The translations under genes were made by a program, and so were the position numbers. From contig NZ_JARGYC010000009.1 of the NCBI RefSeq assembly GCF_029168335.1, positions 29,161 to 93,160 of the forward strand: a stretch of DNA of 64,000 nt, in the 5' to 3' direction. Origin of the DNA: Psychromarinibacter sediminicola (GTDB taxonomy: Bacteria; Pseudomonadota; Alphaproteobacteria; Rhodobacterales; Rhodobacteraceae). The notes below the pieces were generated by a model. That model did no database searches. It saw only the letters and a list, made by a program, of their open reading frames with translations, and was not told the origin of the DNA. Shown here in pieces: positions 16,031 through 23,587 of the stretch; the first letter of the stretch is position 1, and each line of letters opens with the position of its first letter.

Positions 16031-17447
16031 CGGCCTCGTCCGCGTCGCCGGGGCCCGCCTTCAGGTCGGGCGCGGGCGTGTCGTCGGCCTTTTCGGGCTC
16101 TGCCGGCGCCGGGATGTCGTCATCCGCCCGTGCGGACGGTTCGGCCTTCATCGCCGAGACGCGCGCCTCTTCGCGCTTCTCGCTCTCGGACTTGCGCTTG
16201 GACGACACGTCGCTGGGCGCCGCGTTGGAGTCGATGAAGTCCAGCACCAGCGGCCGGATGTTGTTGCGCCAGGACTTGCCGGCGAAGATGCCGTAATGGC
16301 CCGCGCCCGGCTCCAGATGCGCGGCCTTCTTGTCGTCGGGCAGGTTGGTCAGCAGGTCGAGCGCGGCCAGGCACTGGCCCGGCGCGCTGATGTCGTCCTT
16401 CTCGCCCTCGACGATCTTCACGGCCACGTCGGTGATCTTGCCGATATCCACCGGCACCCCGTCGATGACGAACTCGTTCTTCGCGATCTCGCGGGCCTTG
16501 AAGACGCGCTCGACCGTCGAAAGGTAGAATTCCGCGGTCATGTCCATCACCGCGAGGTATTCGTCGTAGAACCGGTTGTGCTTGTCGTGCTCGGACGCCT
16601 CGCCCTTGGACGCGCGCAGGATCTGGTTGTAGAATGCCTCGGTATGGCGCTCGGCATTCATCGACATGAACCCGGCGAGCTGCAGGAGGCCAGGATAGAC
16701 CATCCGGCCGACGCCGGGTTGCGTGACACCGACATGCTGGATCGCCAGCCACTCCAGCTGACCCATGGTTACCCGGCGGCCGAAGTCGGTGACGTCCGTC
16801 GCCGCGGCATCCGGGTCGATCGGCCCGCCGATCAGGGTCAGCGAGCGGGGCTGCGCCACCGGGTCGTGCTCCGCCAGGTAGGCCGTCGCCGCCAGCGCGA
16901 GCGGCGCGGGCTGGCACACCGCGATCACGTGGGTGGAATGGCCCAGCGCGCGCATGAATTCGACGAGATACTTGGTGTAGTCCTCGATGTCGAACTTGCC
17001 CTCGCTGACCGGGATCTCGCGGGCATTGTGCCAGTCGGTGATGAACACCTCGCAGTCGGGCAGAAGGCTCATCACCGTCGAGCGCAGCAGCGTCGAGTAG
17101 TGCCCCGACATCGGCGCCACGAGCAGCACGCGACGCTTGCGCTCCTTGCGGCCCTGCACGCGGAAATGGATCAGGTCGCCGAAGGGACGCTTGACGAGCG
17201 TCTCTATCTGAACCACGTGATCCTTGCCGTCCTCGCCCACGACGGAGCTGATGCCCCAGTCGGGCTTGGTGACCATGCGCGCAAAGGTTCGCTCGGTCAC
17301 CTCGCCCCAGGCGGACACGAGGTTGAAGAATGGATTGGGGAAAACGCGCGCCATCGGGTAGGATCCCAGGGCGAGGGCGGTCGCACCCAGCCACTGGTTG
17401 GTGTTGCGCATGGTCTCCATCAGGTCGTAGGTGGCCAAGTAACGCAT
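15942..17447 (-). CDS. phaZ: Intracellular polyhydroxybutyrate depolymerase with charged C-terminal tail
   Basis: PhaZ degrades the cell's own PHB granules. The 501-residue product has the intracellular depolymerase domain up to about residue 407; the nucleophile is a Cys (C178 in AVCQPAP) as in Ralstonia PhaZa1, with the likely catalytic Asp in the VEGEKDDIS segment and His in GAGHYGIF. Residues 408-501 are a low-complexity tail first acidic then basic (AKPRRRAPRK near the end), absent from typical 400-430-residue members. It is divergent from phaC with a 101-bp gap, so the two share a regulatory region. The 3' end overlaps the convergent hydrolase by 89 bp. Confidence 0.95.
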   Translation of the reverse strand: MRYLATYDLMETMRNTNQWLGATALALGSYPMARVFPNPFFNLVSAWGEVTERTFARMVTKPDWGISSVVGEDGKDHVVQIETLVKRPFGDLIHFRVQGRKERKRRVLLVAPMSGHYSTLLRSTVMSLLPDCEVFITDWHNAREIPVSEGKFDIEDYTKYLVEFMRALGHSTHVIAVCQPAPLALAATAYLAEHDPVAQPRSLTLIGGPIDPDAAATDVTDFGRRVTMGQLEWLAIQHVGVTQPGVGRMVYPGLLQLAGFMSMNAERHTEAFYNQILRASKGEASEHDKHNRFYDEYLAVMDMTAEFYLSTVERVFKAREIAKNEFVIDGVPVDIGKITDVAVKIVEGEKDDISAPGQCLAALDLLTNLPDDKKAAHLEPGAGHYGIFAGKSWRNNIRPLVLDFIDSNAAPSDVSSKRKSESEKREEARVSAMKAEPSARADDDIPAPAEPEKADDTPAPDLKAGPGDADEAATSSSAKPRRRAPRKSATKANSAGSQTRH

Positions 17448-17548
17448 GTGTCAGGTCCCCTTCTTGTTGAGCATGACCTTACGTCGCAGTCCCTCCCAAA
17501 ACCGGAGACGCTATATGCTGCACCCGCAAAATAACCGGATCGGTGAAA

Positions 17549-19357
17549 ATGACAACCAACGAAAGTGACGCGGGCCAGGATCTGGAGGCGCTGAACGCCA
17601 ACCTGGCCAAGATGGAAGAGCTGTCCCAACGTCTGGTTGCCGCCATGGCGAACAAGTCGCCCGAGCATCCGGGGCTGCAGGGGCCGGGGCAGGACCTCTA
17701 CATGAAGGCCGCCGCCGCCTGGATGGCCGAGATGATGTCGAATCCGGCCAAGATGGTGGAGCAGCAGGTCAGCTACTGGGGCAAGACGCTGAAGCATTAC
17801 GCCGAGGTGCAGCAGAAGCTGGCCCAGGGCAAACTGGAGGCGCCGGAGGACACCACGCCGACCGACAAGCGCTTTGCCGATCCGCTGTGGCAGACGCATC
17901 CCTATTTCAACTTCCTCAAGCAGCAATACATGCTAAACGCCGAGGCGATGCGCGACATGATCGGCGGGATCGAGGGGCTGGACGACCGCGAACGCCGCCG
18001 GATCGACTATTTCAGCCGCCAGATCATCGACCTGTTCAGCCCGACGAACTTTCTGGCCACCAACCCCGAGGCGCTGCAGAAGGCGGTGGAGACGAACGGG
18101 CAGAGCCTGGTGGACGGGCTGGAGAATCTGGTGCGCGACATCGAGGAATCGGGCGGCAGCCTGAACGTGACCCTTGCGGACAAGGAGGCGTTCAAGGTGG
18201 GCGGCAACATCGCCACCGCGCCGGGCAAGGTCGTCTATCGCAACCGCATGTTCGAGCTGATCCAGTATTCGCCGACCACCGACGAGGTGCGCGAGACGCC
18301 GCTGATCGTCTTCCCGCCCTGGATCAACAAATATTACATCATGGATCTGAAGCCCCAGAATTCGCTGATCCGCTGGATCGTCGACCAGGGCTACACGCTG
18401 TTCATCGTCAGCTGGGTGAACCCCGACGAAACCTATGCCGATGTCGGGATCGACACCTACATCGAGGACGGGCTCCTGACCGCGATGGAGCAGGTCAAGG
18501 AGCTGACCGGGCAGGAACAGATCAACGTCGTGGGCTACTGCATCGCCGGCACCACGCTGTCGCTGGCGCTGTCCTATCTGCACAAGAAGAAGGACAAGTC
18601 GATCCGCTCGGCCACCTTCTTCACCGCGCTGACGGACTTCACCGACCAGGGCGAGTTCACGCCCTTCCTGACCGACGATTTCGTGGATTCGCTGGAAGCC
18701 GAGATGAAGGCGCAGGGCTATCTCGATTCGCGGATCATGGCGCGGACCTTCTCGTTTTTGCGCTCCAACGACCTCGTCTATCAGCCCGCCATCCGCAGCT
18801 ACATGATGGGCGAGGCGCCGCCGGCCTTCGACCTTCTGTACTGGAACGGCGACGGGTCGAACCTGCCGGCGCGGATGTGCACGGAGTATCTGCGCTGGCT
18901 GTGCCAGGACAACCTTTTCGCGAAGGGCGAACTGGAGCTGATGGGCGAGACGCTGTCGATCAAGGACGTGCGGGTGCCGCTGATGTCGATCGCCTGCGAG
19001 ACGGATCACATCGCGGCGTGGAAGTCCTGCTACAACGGCGTGCGGCAGATGGGCAGCCGGTCGAAATCCTTCATCGTCTCCGAATCGGGCCACATCGCCG
19101 GCATCGTGAACCCGCCGTCCAAGAAGAAATACGGGCATTACGTCAACGCCGACACGACGCTGGAGCCCGACGCCTGGCTGGAGGGGGCGGAATTCCACGA
19201 AGGCTCCTGGTGGCCGCGCTGGGAGGAGTGGCTGCGCAAGCGCTCGGGCAAGCTGGTGCCCGCCCGGACTCCGGGCGATTCAAACCATCCGCCGCTTTGT
19301 GACGCGCCGGGCACCTACGTGCTGGCGAAGACGAGTGCGCTGGAACCTGCCGGCTGA
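17549..19357 (+). CDS. phaC: Class I polyhydroxyalkanoate synthase
   Basis: PhaC polymerises 3-hydroxyacyl-CoA (mainly 3-hydroxybutyryl-CoA) on the granule surface. The 602-residue length fits class I. The lipase-like box GYCIAG holds the catalytic Cys331; Asp486 (ETDHIA) and His515 (SGHIAG) complete the triad. The N-terminal 180 residues form the class I alpha domain. I use ATG 17549; GTG 17543 two codons upstream is an alternative. It is divergent from phaZ and followed at 111 bp by the phasin genes. No phaA or phaB is in the window. Confidence 0.97.
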   Translation: MTTNESDAGQDLEALNANLAKMEELSQRLVAAMANKSPEHPGLQGPGQDLYMKAAAAWMAEMMSNPAKMVEQQVSYWGKTLKHYAEVQQKLAQGKLEAPEDTTPTDKRFADPLWQTHPYFNFLKQQYMLNAEAMRDMIGGIEGLDDRERRRIDYFSRQIIDLFSPTNFLATNPEALQKAVETNGQSLVDGLENLVRDIEESGGSLNVTLADKEAFKVGGNIATAPGKVVYRNRMFELIQYSPTTDEVRETPLIVFPPWINKYYIMDLKPQNSLIRWIVDQGYTLFIVSWVNPDETYADVGIDTYIEDGLLTAMEQVKELTGQEQINVVGYCIAGTTLSLALSYLHKKKDKSIRSATFFTALTDFTDQGEFTPFLTDDFVDSLEAEMKAQGYLDSRIMARTFSFLRSNDLVYQPAIRSYMMGEAPPAFDLLYWNGDGSNLPARMCTEYLRWLCQDNLFAKGELELMGETLSIKDVRVPLMSIACETDHIAAWKSCYNGVRQMGSRSKSFIVSESGHIAGIVNPPSKKKYGHYVNADTTLEPDAWLEGAEFHEGSWWPRWEEWLRKRSGKLVPARTPGDSNHPPLCDAPGTYVLAKTSALEPAG

Positions 19358-19396
19358 CGGGAGTCTCTGCGACGCGGCGACATTTGAGGTTGATTT

Positions 19397-19409
19397 GCTG
19401 CGGCGCAGC
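19397..19409. promoter_or_regulatory. PhaR-type TGC-rich operator before the first phasin gene
   Basis: GCTGCGGCGCAGC is a palindrome with 6-bp arms (contains CTGC-N3-GCAG), the site type bound by PhaR in Paracoccus. It lies about 60 bp upstream of the phasin start, where repressor binding would block transcription until granules titrate PhaR away. Confidence 0.6.
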
Positions 19410-19468
19410 GATGTACCCCGGTGGTGACGCAAGGGCAGCCGATCTGCCCGCAACCAGGGAACCGATCC

Positions 19469-20368
19469 ATGGCGAAAGCAACCACTTCCACCACCAAGAC
19501 CGGCACGACCAAGACCGAAAGCCCGAAGTCCGAAGGCCCGAAGACCGCGGGCGCGAAGACTGCGAGCCCGAAGGCGGCGAGCACGACCCCTGCGAGCCCG
19601 AAAGCGGCGAGCGCGACCACTGCGAGCGCGGAAACGGGGGCGGCCAATCCCGCGACCGCAGACGCGAAGACCGAGGCGGCGACGTCGGACGCGAAGGCCG
19701 AGACCGCGAAGCCGACCGCAGCGCCCGCAAAGTCCGGCGCGGCCGCCAGCAAGCCGACGGCCGCCGCCAGCAAGCCGACGGCCGCCCCCAGCAAGCCGGC
19801 GGCCGCAGCGCCCGCCCAGCCGGCGAAGACCGCCGAGGAGACGGGCAAGACCACCGGCGCGACGGCGCCGACCACCTCCGGGTCCACCAAGACCACCAGC
19901 GCGCCGGCGAAGCCGGCGGTCACCGGCCCCTCCGCCGTGGCGAGCGGCACGCCGCCCGCGCCCGTCGCCGCGCCTGACGCCTTCGACCTCGCGGCCGTCT
20001 TCGCGCCGATGAAGGACTCGGCCGTCGTCGGCGAGAAGCTGGCGCATGTCGCGCTGCAGACCGCGCTTCACTCCAACGACCAGTCCGGCAAGTGGACGAA
20101 AGAGACGTTGGCCAATGTCGGCACAGCCGTCGCGGCCAAGGACGACCCGGCGGACTATACCCGGGCGCTGAGCGAATTCGCCGCCGCGCAGGGCGCGACC
20201 ACGACCGAGCATGTCGCCGCGCTGACCGAGATCACCCGCACCGCGCAGGCGCAGGCGATGGACGTGCTGCTCGAAGCCGGCACGACCTGGAGCGACACCG
20301 CGGCGTCGACCATACAGAAGACCGCCGCCGCGATGACGAGCGCGGCGATGCCGGCCTGGTTCAGGTAG
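19469..20368 (+). CDS. phaP: Phasin fused to a histone H1-like Ala/Lys/Pro/Thr-rich N-terminus
   Basis: A 299-residue protein in two parts. Residues 1 to about 165 are low-complexity (Ala, Lys, Pro, Thr, Ser) with AASKPTA-type repeats, like histone H1 or the PhaF/PhaM class of granule-nucleoid linkers. Residues from about 175 are a phasin domain clearly paralogous to the next gene: both have KWTK(E/D)TL, an AxKDDPA(D/E)YT(R/K)A box and a C-terminal amphipathic helix. By analogy it may tie granules to DNA; the sequence alone shows only the basic tail. ATG 19469 is used since the frame from 19421 adds a non-basic stretch over the promoter. Confidence 0.85.
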   Translation: MAKATTSTTKTGTTKTESPKSEGPKTAGAKTASPKAASTTPASPKAASATTASAETGAANPATADAKTEAATSDAKAETAKPTAAPAKSGAAASKPTAAASKPTAAPSKPAAAAPAQPAKTAEETGKTTGATAPTTSGSTKTTSAPAKPAVTGPSAVASGTPPAPVAAPDAFDLAAVFAPMKDSAVVGEKLAHVALQTALHSNDQSGKWTKETLANVGTAVAAKDDPADYTRALSEFAAAQGATTTEHVAALTEITRTAQAQAMDVLLEAGTTWSDTAASTIQKTAAAMTSAAMPAWFR

Positions 20369-20542
20369 GCCGGGGCGAGGAAACGCTCCCGTCACGGGGG
20401 GCAGGGCGGTCCGAACGGGCCGCCCGTCTCGGCCCCGGTGACGGTCCTCCGGCGCGGTTTCGCCCGTGCGCTGCATGGGCAAACTGCCGCAGGTGGACGC
20501 GGATTTCGGCATAAGCCCCTGATTTTCGAGGAGAGAATTTTT

Positions 20543-20584
20543 TGCTGCAGTGCAGCATATCCCTCTTGAAATGCCGCGGCGCAG
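20543..20584. promoter_or_regulatory. Two PhaR-type operators before the main phasin gene
   Basis: TGCTGCAGTGCAGCA at 20543-20557 is a perfect palindrome with 7-bp arms (CTGC-N3-GCAG). A second, one-mismatch copy, CCGCGGCGCAG, is at 20574-20584. They lie 60-105 bp before ATG 20646 and are of the type bound by PhaR. Tandem sites suggest tighter control of the major phasin than of the synthase. Confidence 0.65.
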
Positions 20585-20645
20585 CATGCATATTCCCTGA
20601 CGTAACGAACGCACGGATCACCCCCGATCCCGAAAGGAGAGACCA

Positions 20646-21107
20646 ATGGCCACTGCCACCAAGACCAACGCCGACTACACCAAGATGATGAAAGACATGA
20701 TGGGCGCGTTCCCGGTCGACATGACCGCGATGCAGGACGCCTTCAAGACGCAGGCGACGCTGAACGACAAGCTGTCGAAGGTCGCTCTGGAAGCCGCCGA
20801 CAAGTCGACCGAGATCTCCACCAAGTGGACGAAGGACACCCTGTCCAAGATCGGCAACATGACCGCCGTCAAGGACGACCCGGCCGAGTACACCAAAGCG
20901 ATGACCGACTTCGCGTCCTCGCAAGCCGAGATGTCCGCCGAGACCATGGCCGCCTTCGCCGAAGTCGCGAAGAAGGTTCAGATGGAAACCGTCGAACTGC
21001 TGCTGGCCGCCGGCAAGGACATGTCCGAGGACGCGACCGCCGCCGTCAAGAAAGCGACCGCCGAGATGACCTCGGCCGCCAAGAAGGCGACCGCCGCCGC
21101 CAAGTAA
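20646..21107 (+). CDS. phaP: Phasin (granule-coating protein)
   Basis: A 153-residue, helix-rich amphipathic protein with no Cys, typical of the phasin_2 group that coats PHB granules and limits their coalescence. It contains the KWTKDTL and AVKDDPAEYTKAMTDFA boxes shared with the upstream phasin. The end is Ala/Lys-rich. The ribosome site AAAGGAG is strong, in keeping with the high expression expected for phasins. Two PhaR-type sites lie upstream and a strong terminator follows. Confidence 0.95.
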   Translation: MATATKTNADYTKMMKDMMGAFPVDMTAMQDAFKTQATLNDKLSKVALEAADKSTEISTKWTKDTLSKIGNMTAVKDDPAEYTKAMTDFASSQAEMSAETMAAFAEVAKKVQMETVELLLAAGKDMSEDATAAVKKATAEMTSAAKKATAAAK

Positions 21108-21165
21108 GGCGCCGGTTACAAGATTGAGGCGTAAGCCGGGTTCCTCCCTGCCGGCACGCCGGACT

Positions 21166-21196
21166 GGGCGGGCGATCAGCCCGCCCCTTTTCTTTT
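21166..21196 (+). terminator. Rho-independent terminator after the phasin gene
   Basis: GGGCGGGC (21166-21173) pairs with GCCCGCCC (21179-21186) around a 5-nt GATCA loop and is followed by a C and a T-rich run (TTTTCTTTT). This is the clearest classical terminator in the window and isolates the phasin mRNA from phaR. Confidence 0.9.
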
Positions 21197-21219
21197 ATGC
21201 TGCGAGGCCGTAGGCTTTC

Positions 21220-21230
21220 GCTGCACTGCC
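21220..21230. promoter_or_regulatory. Weak PhaR-type half sites before phaR
   Basis: GCTGCACTGCC, together with a second TGCTGCG at 21198-21204, resembles part of the TGC-rich PhaR operator but without a good palindrome. It would fit autoregulation of phaR, which is known in relatives. Low certainty. Confidence 0.35.
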
Positions 21231-21248
21231 AAATGGGGAGGCACCGCA

Positions 21249-21794
21249 TTGGCCGATAACGACGCTCCGCTGCTGATCAAGCGCTACGCCAGCCGCCGGC
21301 TCTACAACACCGAAACCAGCGACTATGTCACGCTCGACGATATCGCGCAGTTCATCAGGGACGGGCGCGAGGTACAGATCATCGACCTGAAGAGCGGCGA
21401 CGACCTGACCCGGCAGTATCTGCTTCAGATCATTGCCGATCACGAAAGCCACGGCGAGAACGTGCTGCCGATCAACGTGCTCACGGATCTGGTGCGCTCG
21501 TACACGACGGGCGTGCAGTCGGTGGTGCCGCAGTTCCTTCAGATGAGCTTCGAGATGCTGCGCGACGGGCAGTCGAAGATGATGGAGAACTTCTCGAACC
21601 CGATGGCCGCGATGCCGGGCTTCGAGGCGATGCAGGCGCAGCAGGAAGCGTTCCTGAAGGCGATGACCGGCAACTGGAAGGGCGCCGGCGGCAAGATGGG
21701 CGAGGGCGGCGCGGAGGAGGCGACCGCCGAGGACCTCGACGAGATCAAGAAGCAGCTGGCCGATCTGCAGGCGAAGCTGTCGAAGATGAGCTAG
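21249..21794 (+). CDS. phaR: Polyhydroxyalkanoate synthesis repressor PhaR
   Basis: A 181-residue regulator with the PHB-accumulation DNA-binding domain (LIKRYASRRLYNTETSDYVTLDDIAQFIRDG) and the following PHB_acc domain (LTRQYLLQIIADHE...). PhaR binds DNA at phasin promoters and also binds PHB itself, so expression rises when granules appear. The start is a TTG at 21249 with GGGGAGG 7 nt upstream, unusual but well supported because the family begins at this point. The C-terminal 20 residues form a short coiled coil. It closes the PHB cluster. Confidence 0.95.
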   Translation: MADNDAPLLIKRYASRRLYNTETSDYVTLDDIAQFIRDGREVQIIDLKSGDDLTRQYLLQIIADHESHGENVLPINVLTDLVRSYTTGVQSVVPQFLQMSFEMLRDGQSKMMENFSNPMAAMPGFEAMQAQQEAFLKAMTGNWKGAGGKMGEGGAEEATAEDLDEIKKQLADLQAKLSKMS

Positions 21795-21810
21795 GCCGGG
21801 CCGGCCGCAG

Positions 21811-22284
21811 ATGTCCGACGAGATCATCGCCACGCTGGCGCCCTCGCAGGGGCGCAGATGGATCGCGGTCGCGATGCTGCTGGTGCTGGGCGGGCTGCTG
21901 CTGTGGCTGGCCTTTTCGACCCCGGCGGCGGCGCTGCTGGTGCAGCTGTTCCTGCTGGGGCTCGGGCTGGCGGCGCTGGTGATGGCCGAGCTGATCCGGC
22001 GGGCGACGGAGACCTGGATCGAGCTGACCGAGGACGGCCTGCGCGACGGGACCGGGCGGGAGCTGTGCCGGATGGACCGGATCGCCGCGGTGGAGCGGGG
22101 GGCCTTCGCCTTCAAGCCGTCGAACGGGTTCCTGGTGCGGCTGACGGAGCCGGGAGAGCGGGCCTGGCAGCCGGGCCTGTGGTGGCGCTTCGGCCGACGG
22201 GTCGGGGTGGGCGGCGTGACGCCGGCCGGGCAGGGGAAGTTCATGGCCGACATGATCGCGCTGCGGCTTCGGGAACGGGGCTGA
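21811..22284 (+). CDS. Small membrane protein of unknown function
   Basis: A 157-residue protein with two adjacent transmembrane helices (about 17-35 and 41-60), then a soluble part with a strand pattern like a PH-type domain (WIELTEDGLRDGTGRELCRMDRIAAVERG...). It follows phaR by 16 bp on the same strand and may be co-transcribed. No family name recognised; Rhodobacterales genomes often keep a small membrane protein here, but the role is unknown. Confidence 0.7.
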   Translation: MSDEIIATLAPSQGRRWIAVAMLLVLGGLLLWLAFSTPAAALLVQLFLLGLGLAALVMAELIRRATETWIELTEDGLRDGTGRELCRMDRIAAVERGAFAFKPSNGFLVRLTEPGERAWQPGLWWRFGRRVGVGGVTPAGQGKFMADMIALRLRERG

Positions 22285-22292
22285 TAATGGGG

Positions 22293-22348
22293 TGTCCAAG
22301 GTTGGACGCTATGTTAACTACCTGACATCATTATAGATAGCGCTAACT
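22293..22348 (+). repeat. Composite element copy 1 (15-nt box, 28-nt spacer, 13-nt box)
   Basis: TGTCCAAGGTTGGAC (22293-22307) holds the palindrome GTCCAA-GG-TTGGAC; after exactly 28 nt comes GATAGCGCTAACT (22336-22348), itself preceded by TTATA. A second copy with the same boxes and the same spacer length lies at 58967-59022 on the other strand. Both sit in convergent gaps, so they are not ordinary promoters of the flanking genes. See findings. Confidence 0.7.
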
Positions 22349-22449
22349 GGACCAAGGGTGTCCATGCTTCGCGAGGCGCCTCGGTCGGGCGTGCCGGACG
22401 CGGTCCGTCGGGGCGCGCGGGCCGCCCTGCGGGAGGCGTGGAAACCGGG

Positions 22450-23049
22450 TCAGCCGCAGGGATAGGACTGCGTCGCGACCCCGTCTTCGAGGCACAGATG
22501 CGGCGCAAAGCGCGGGCGGGTCACGACGAGGTTCTCGAAGTAGAACGCATCGAACCCGTGCCAGGTCATGAACGGCTCGAAGGCCGAATAGGTCTCGATC
22601 ACCAGGTTGACGTCGCCGTCGGCCATGATCGGGATCTGGTCCTCGATGGTGTCCAGCGTGTCCTGCGTCAGCGGCACGATGTAGTTGCCCGAGCCACCCG
22701 AGACGACGGACCAGGACAGCCCCAGCTCGTCATTGTCCGCGTCGTAGCTCACCTGCGAGACCCGCAGCAGGGTGGGCTTGCCCGACCGGGTCAGCAGCGT
22801 CAGCATGCTGTTCAGCCCGTTGGCATAGGTCATGTCGATGCGGTTCGTCTCGCGTGAGAGCATGTCGGCGATGGTGTAGGAGGCGCGCAAGTTCATGTTC
22901 AGCGTGCGGAACCCGTCGAAGAAGGTCATCAGCCCGGCATAGGCGAAGATCAGCAGCGGAAAGATCAGGACGGTCTCGACCGAATAGCTGCCGCGCTCCG
23001 AGCGCCGGAAGCGGCCGATGAGGCGTCGGGCTGTGCGCAGGACATTCAT
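22450..23049 (-). CDS. TadE-like pilus assembly protein
   Basis: A 199-residue pseudopilin-like protein: a basic N-terminus (RRLIGRFRRSERG), then the TadE signature with Glu just before a hydrophobic helix (SYSVETVLIFPLLIFAYAGLMTFF). TadE and TadF are minor pilins of Flp/Tad adhesion pili, held in the inner membrane and processed by a TadV-type peptidase. The mature part has two Cys near its end. It is third in the tadG-tadE-tadE operon; one base separates it from the gene before. Confidence 0.88.
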   Translation of the reverse strand: MNVLRTARRLIGRFRRSERGSYSVETVLIFPLLIFAYAGLMTFFDGFRTLNMNLRASYTIADMLSRETNRIDMTYANGLNSMLTLLTRSGKPTLLRVSQVSYDADNDELGLSWSVVSGGSGNYIVPLTQDTLDTIEDQIPIMADGDVNLVIETYSAFEPFMTWHGFDAFYFENLVVTRPRFAPHLCLEDGVATQSYPCG

Positions 23050-23050
23050 A

Positions 23051-23587
23051 TCAGGGCTCGATCACATAGGCCGACATGGCGATCAGCGGGTAATGATCGG
23101 AGTCCCCGATCTTGGGCAGCCAGAGCCCCAGCCCCGAGGCCGGCGTCATCACGTCGAACGCGCCGCAGACGGTGATGAGCATGAAGTCGTTCAGCGCGCC
23201 GGGGGTGAAGTTCTGGGTCAGTTCGCCCTCCTCCTCGGTGTCGATGCAGGCGATCTGGCCTTCGCGGAACGTCCAGGAGGCGGAATCGATGCGCTCCATC
23301 TCGATATGCAGCCGCTCGTCGCATTTCGGCATCATGCCGGCGTAGTTGCAGATCGTGGCGCGCAGCTCGTCATGGGTCGGTGCCGAACTGCCCCGCCCCA
23401 GGCGCAGGTCGCGCACCGCGAGATCGACCGCGCGTTCCAGCAGCGCGTGGCGCACGTTCATCACGCCGGCCTCGAAGGTCGAGGTGAAGACGAAGATGAA
23501 CAGCGGGAACAGGACCAGGAACTCGATCAGGATCCCGCCGCGTTCGTCGCGCCGGAAACGGCGCAGCCGATGCCGAAGGAACCGCAT
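23051..23587 (-). CDS. TadE-like pilus assembly protein
   Basis: A 178-residue TadE family member: basic leader (MRFLRHRLRRFRRDERG) then GILIEFLVLFPLFIFVF with the conserved Glu before the membrane helix. The periplasmic part has Cys at about residues 77, 87, 110 and 138 that could make two disulfides. Its ATG overlaps the tadG stop by one base (TGATG), so the two are coupled. The longer frame to 24076 is a shadow of tadG. Confidence 0.88.
   Translation of the reverse strand: MRFLRHRLRRFRRDERGGILIEFLVLFPLFIFVFTSTFEAGVMNVRHALLERAVDLAVRDLRLGRGSSAPTHDELRATICNYAGMMPKCDERLHIEMERIDSASWTFREGQIACIDTEEEGELTQNFTPGALNDFMLITVCGAFDVMTPASGLGLWLPKIGDSDHYPLIAMSAYVIEP

Noticed and set aside
22331..22340. TTATAGATAG resembling a BioR operator
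   Set aside because: It is part of the composite element, and the second copy reads TTATTGATAG; no biotin gene is adjacent. The bioY gap has no such site.
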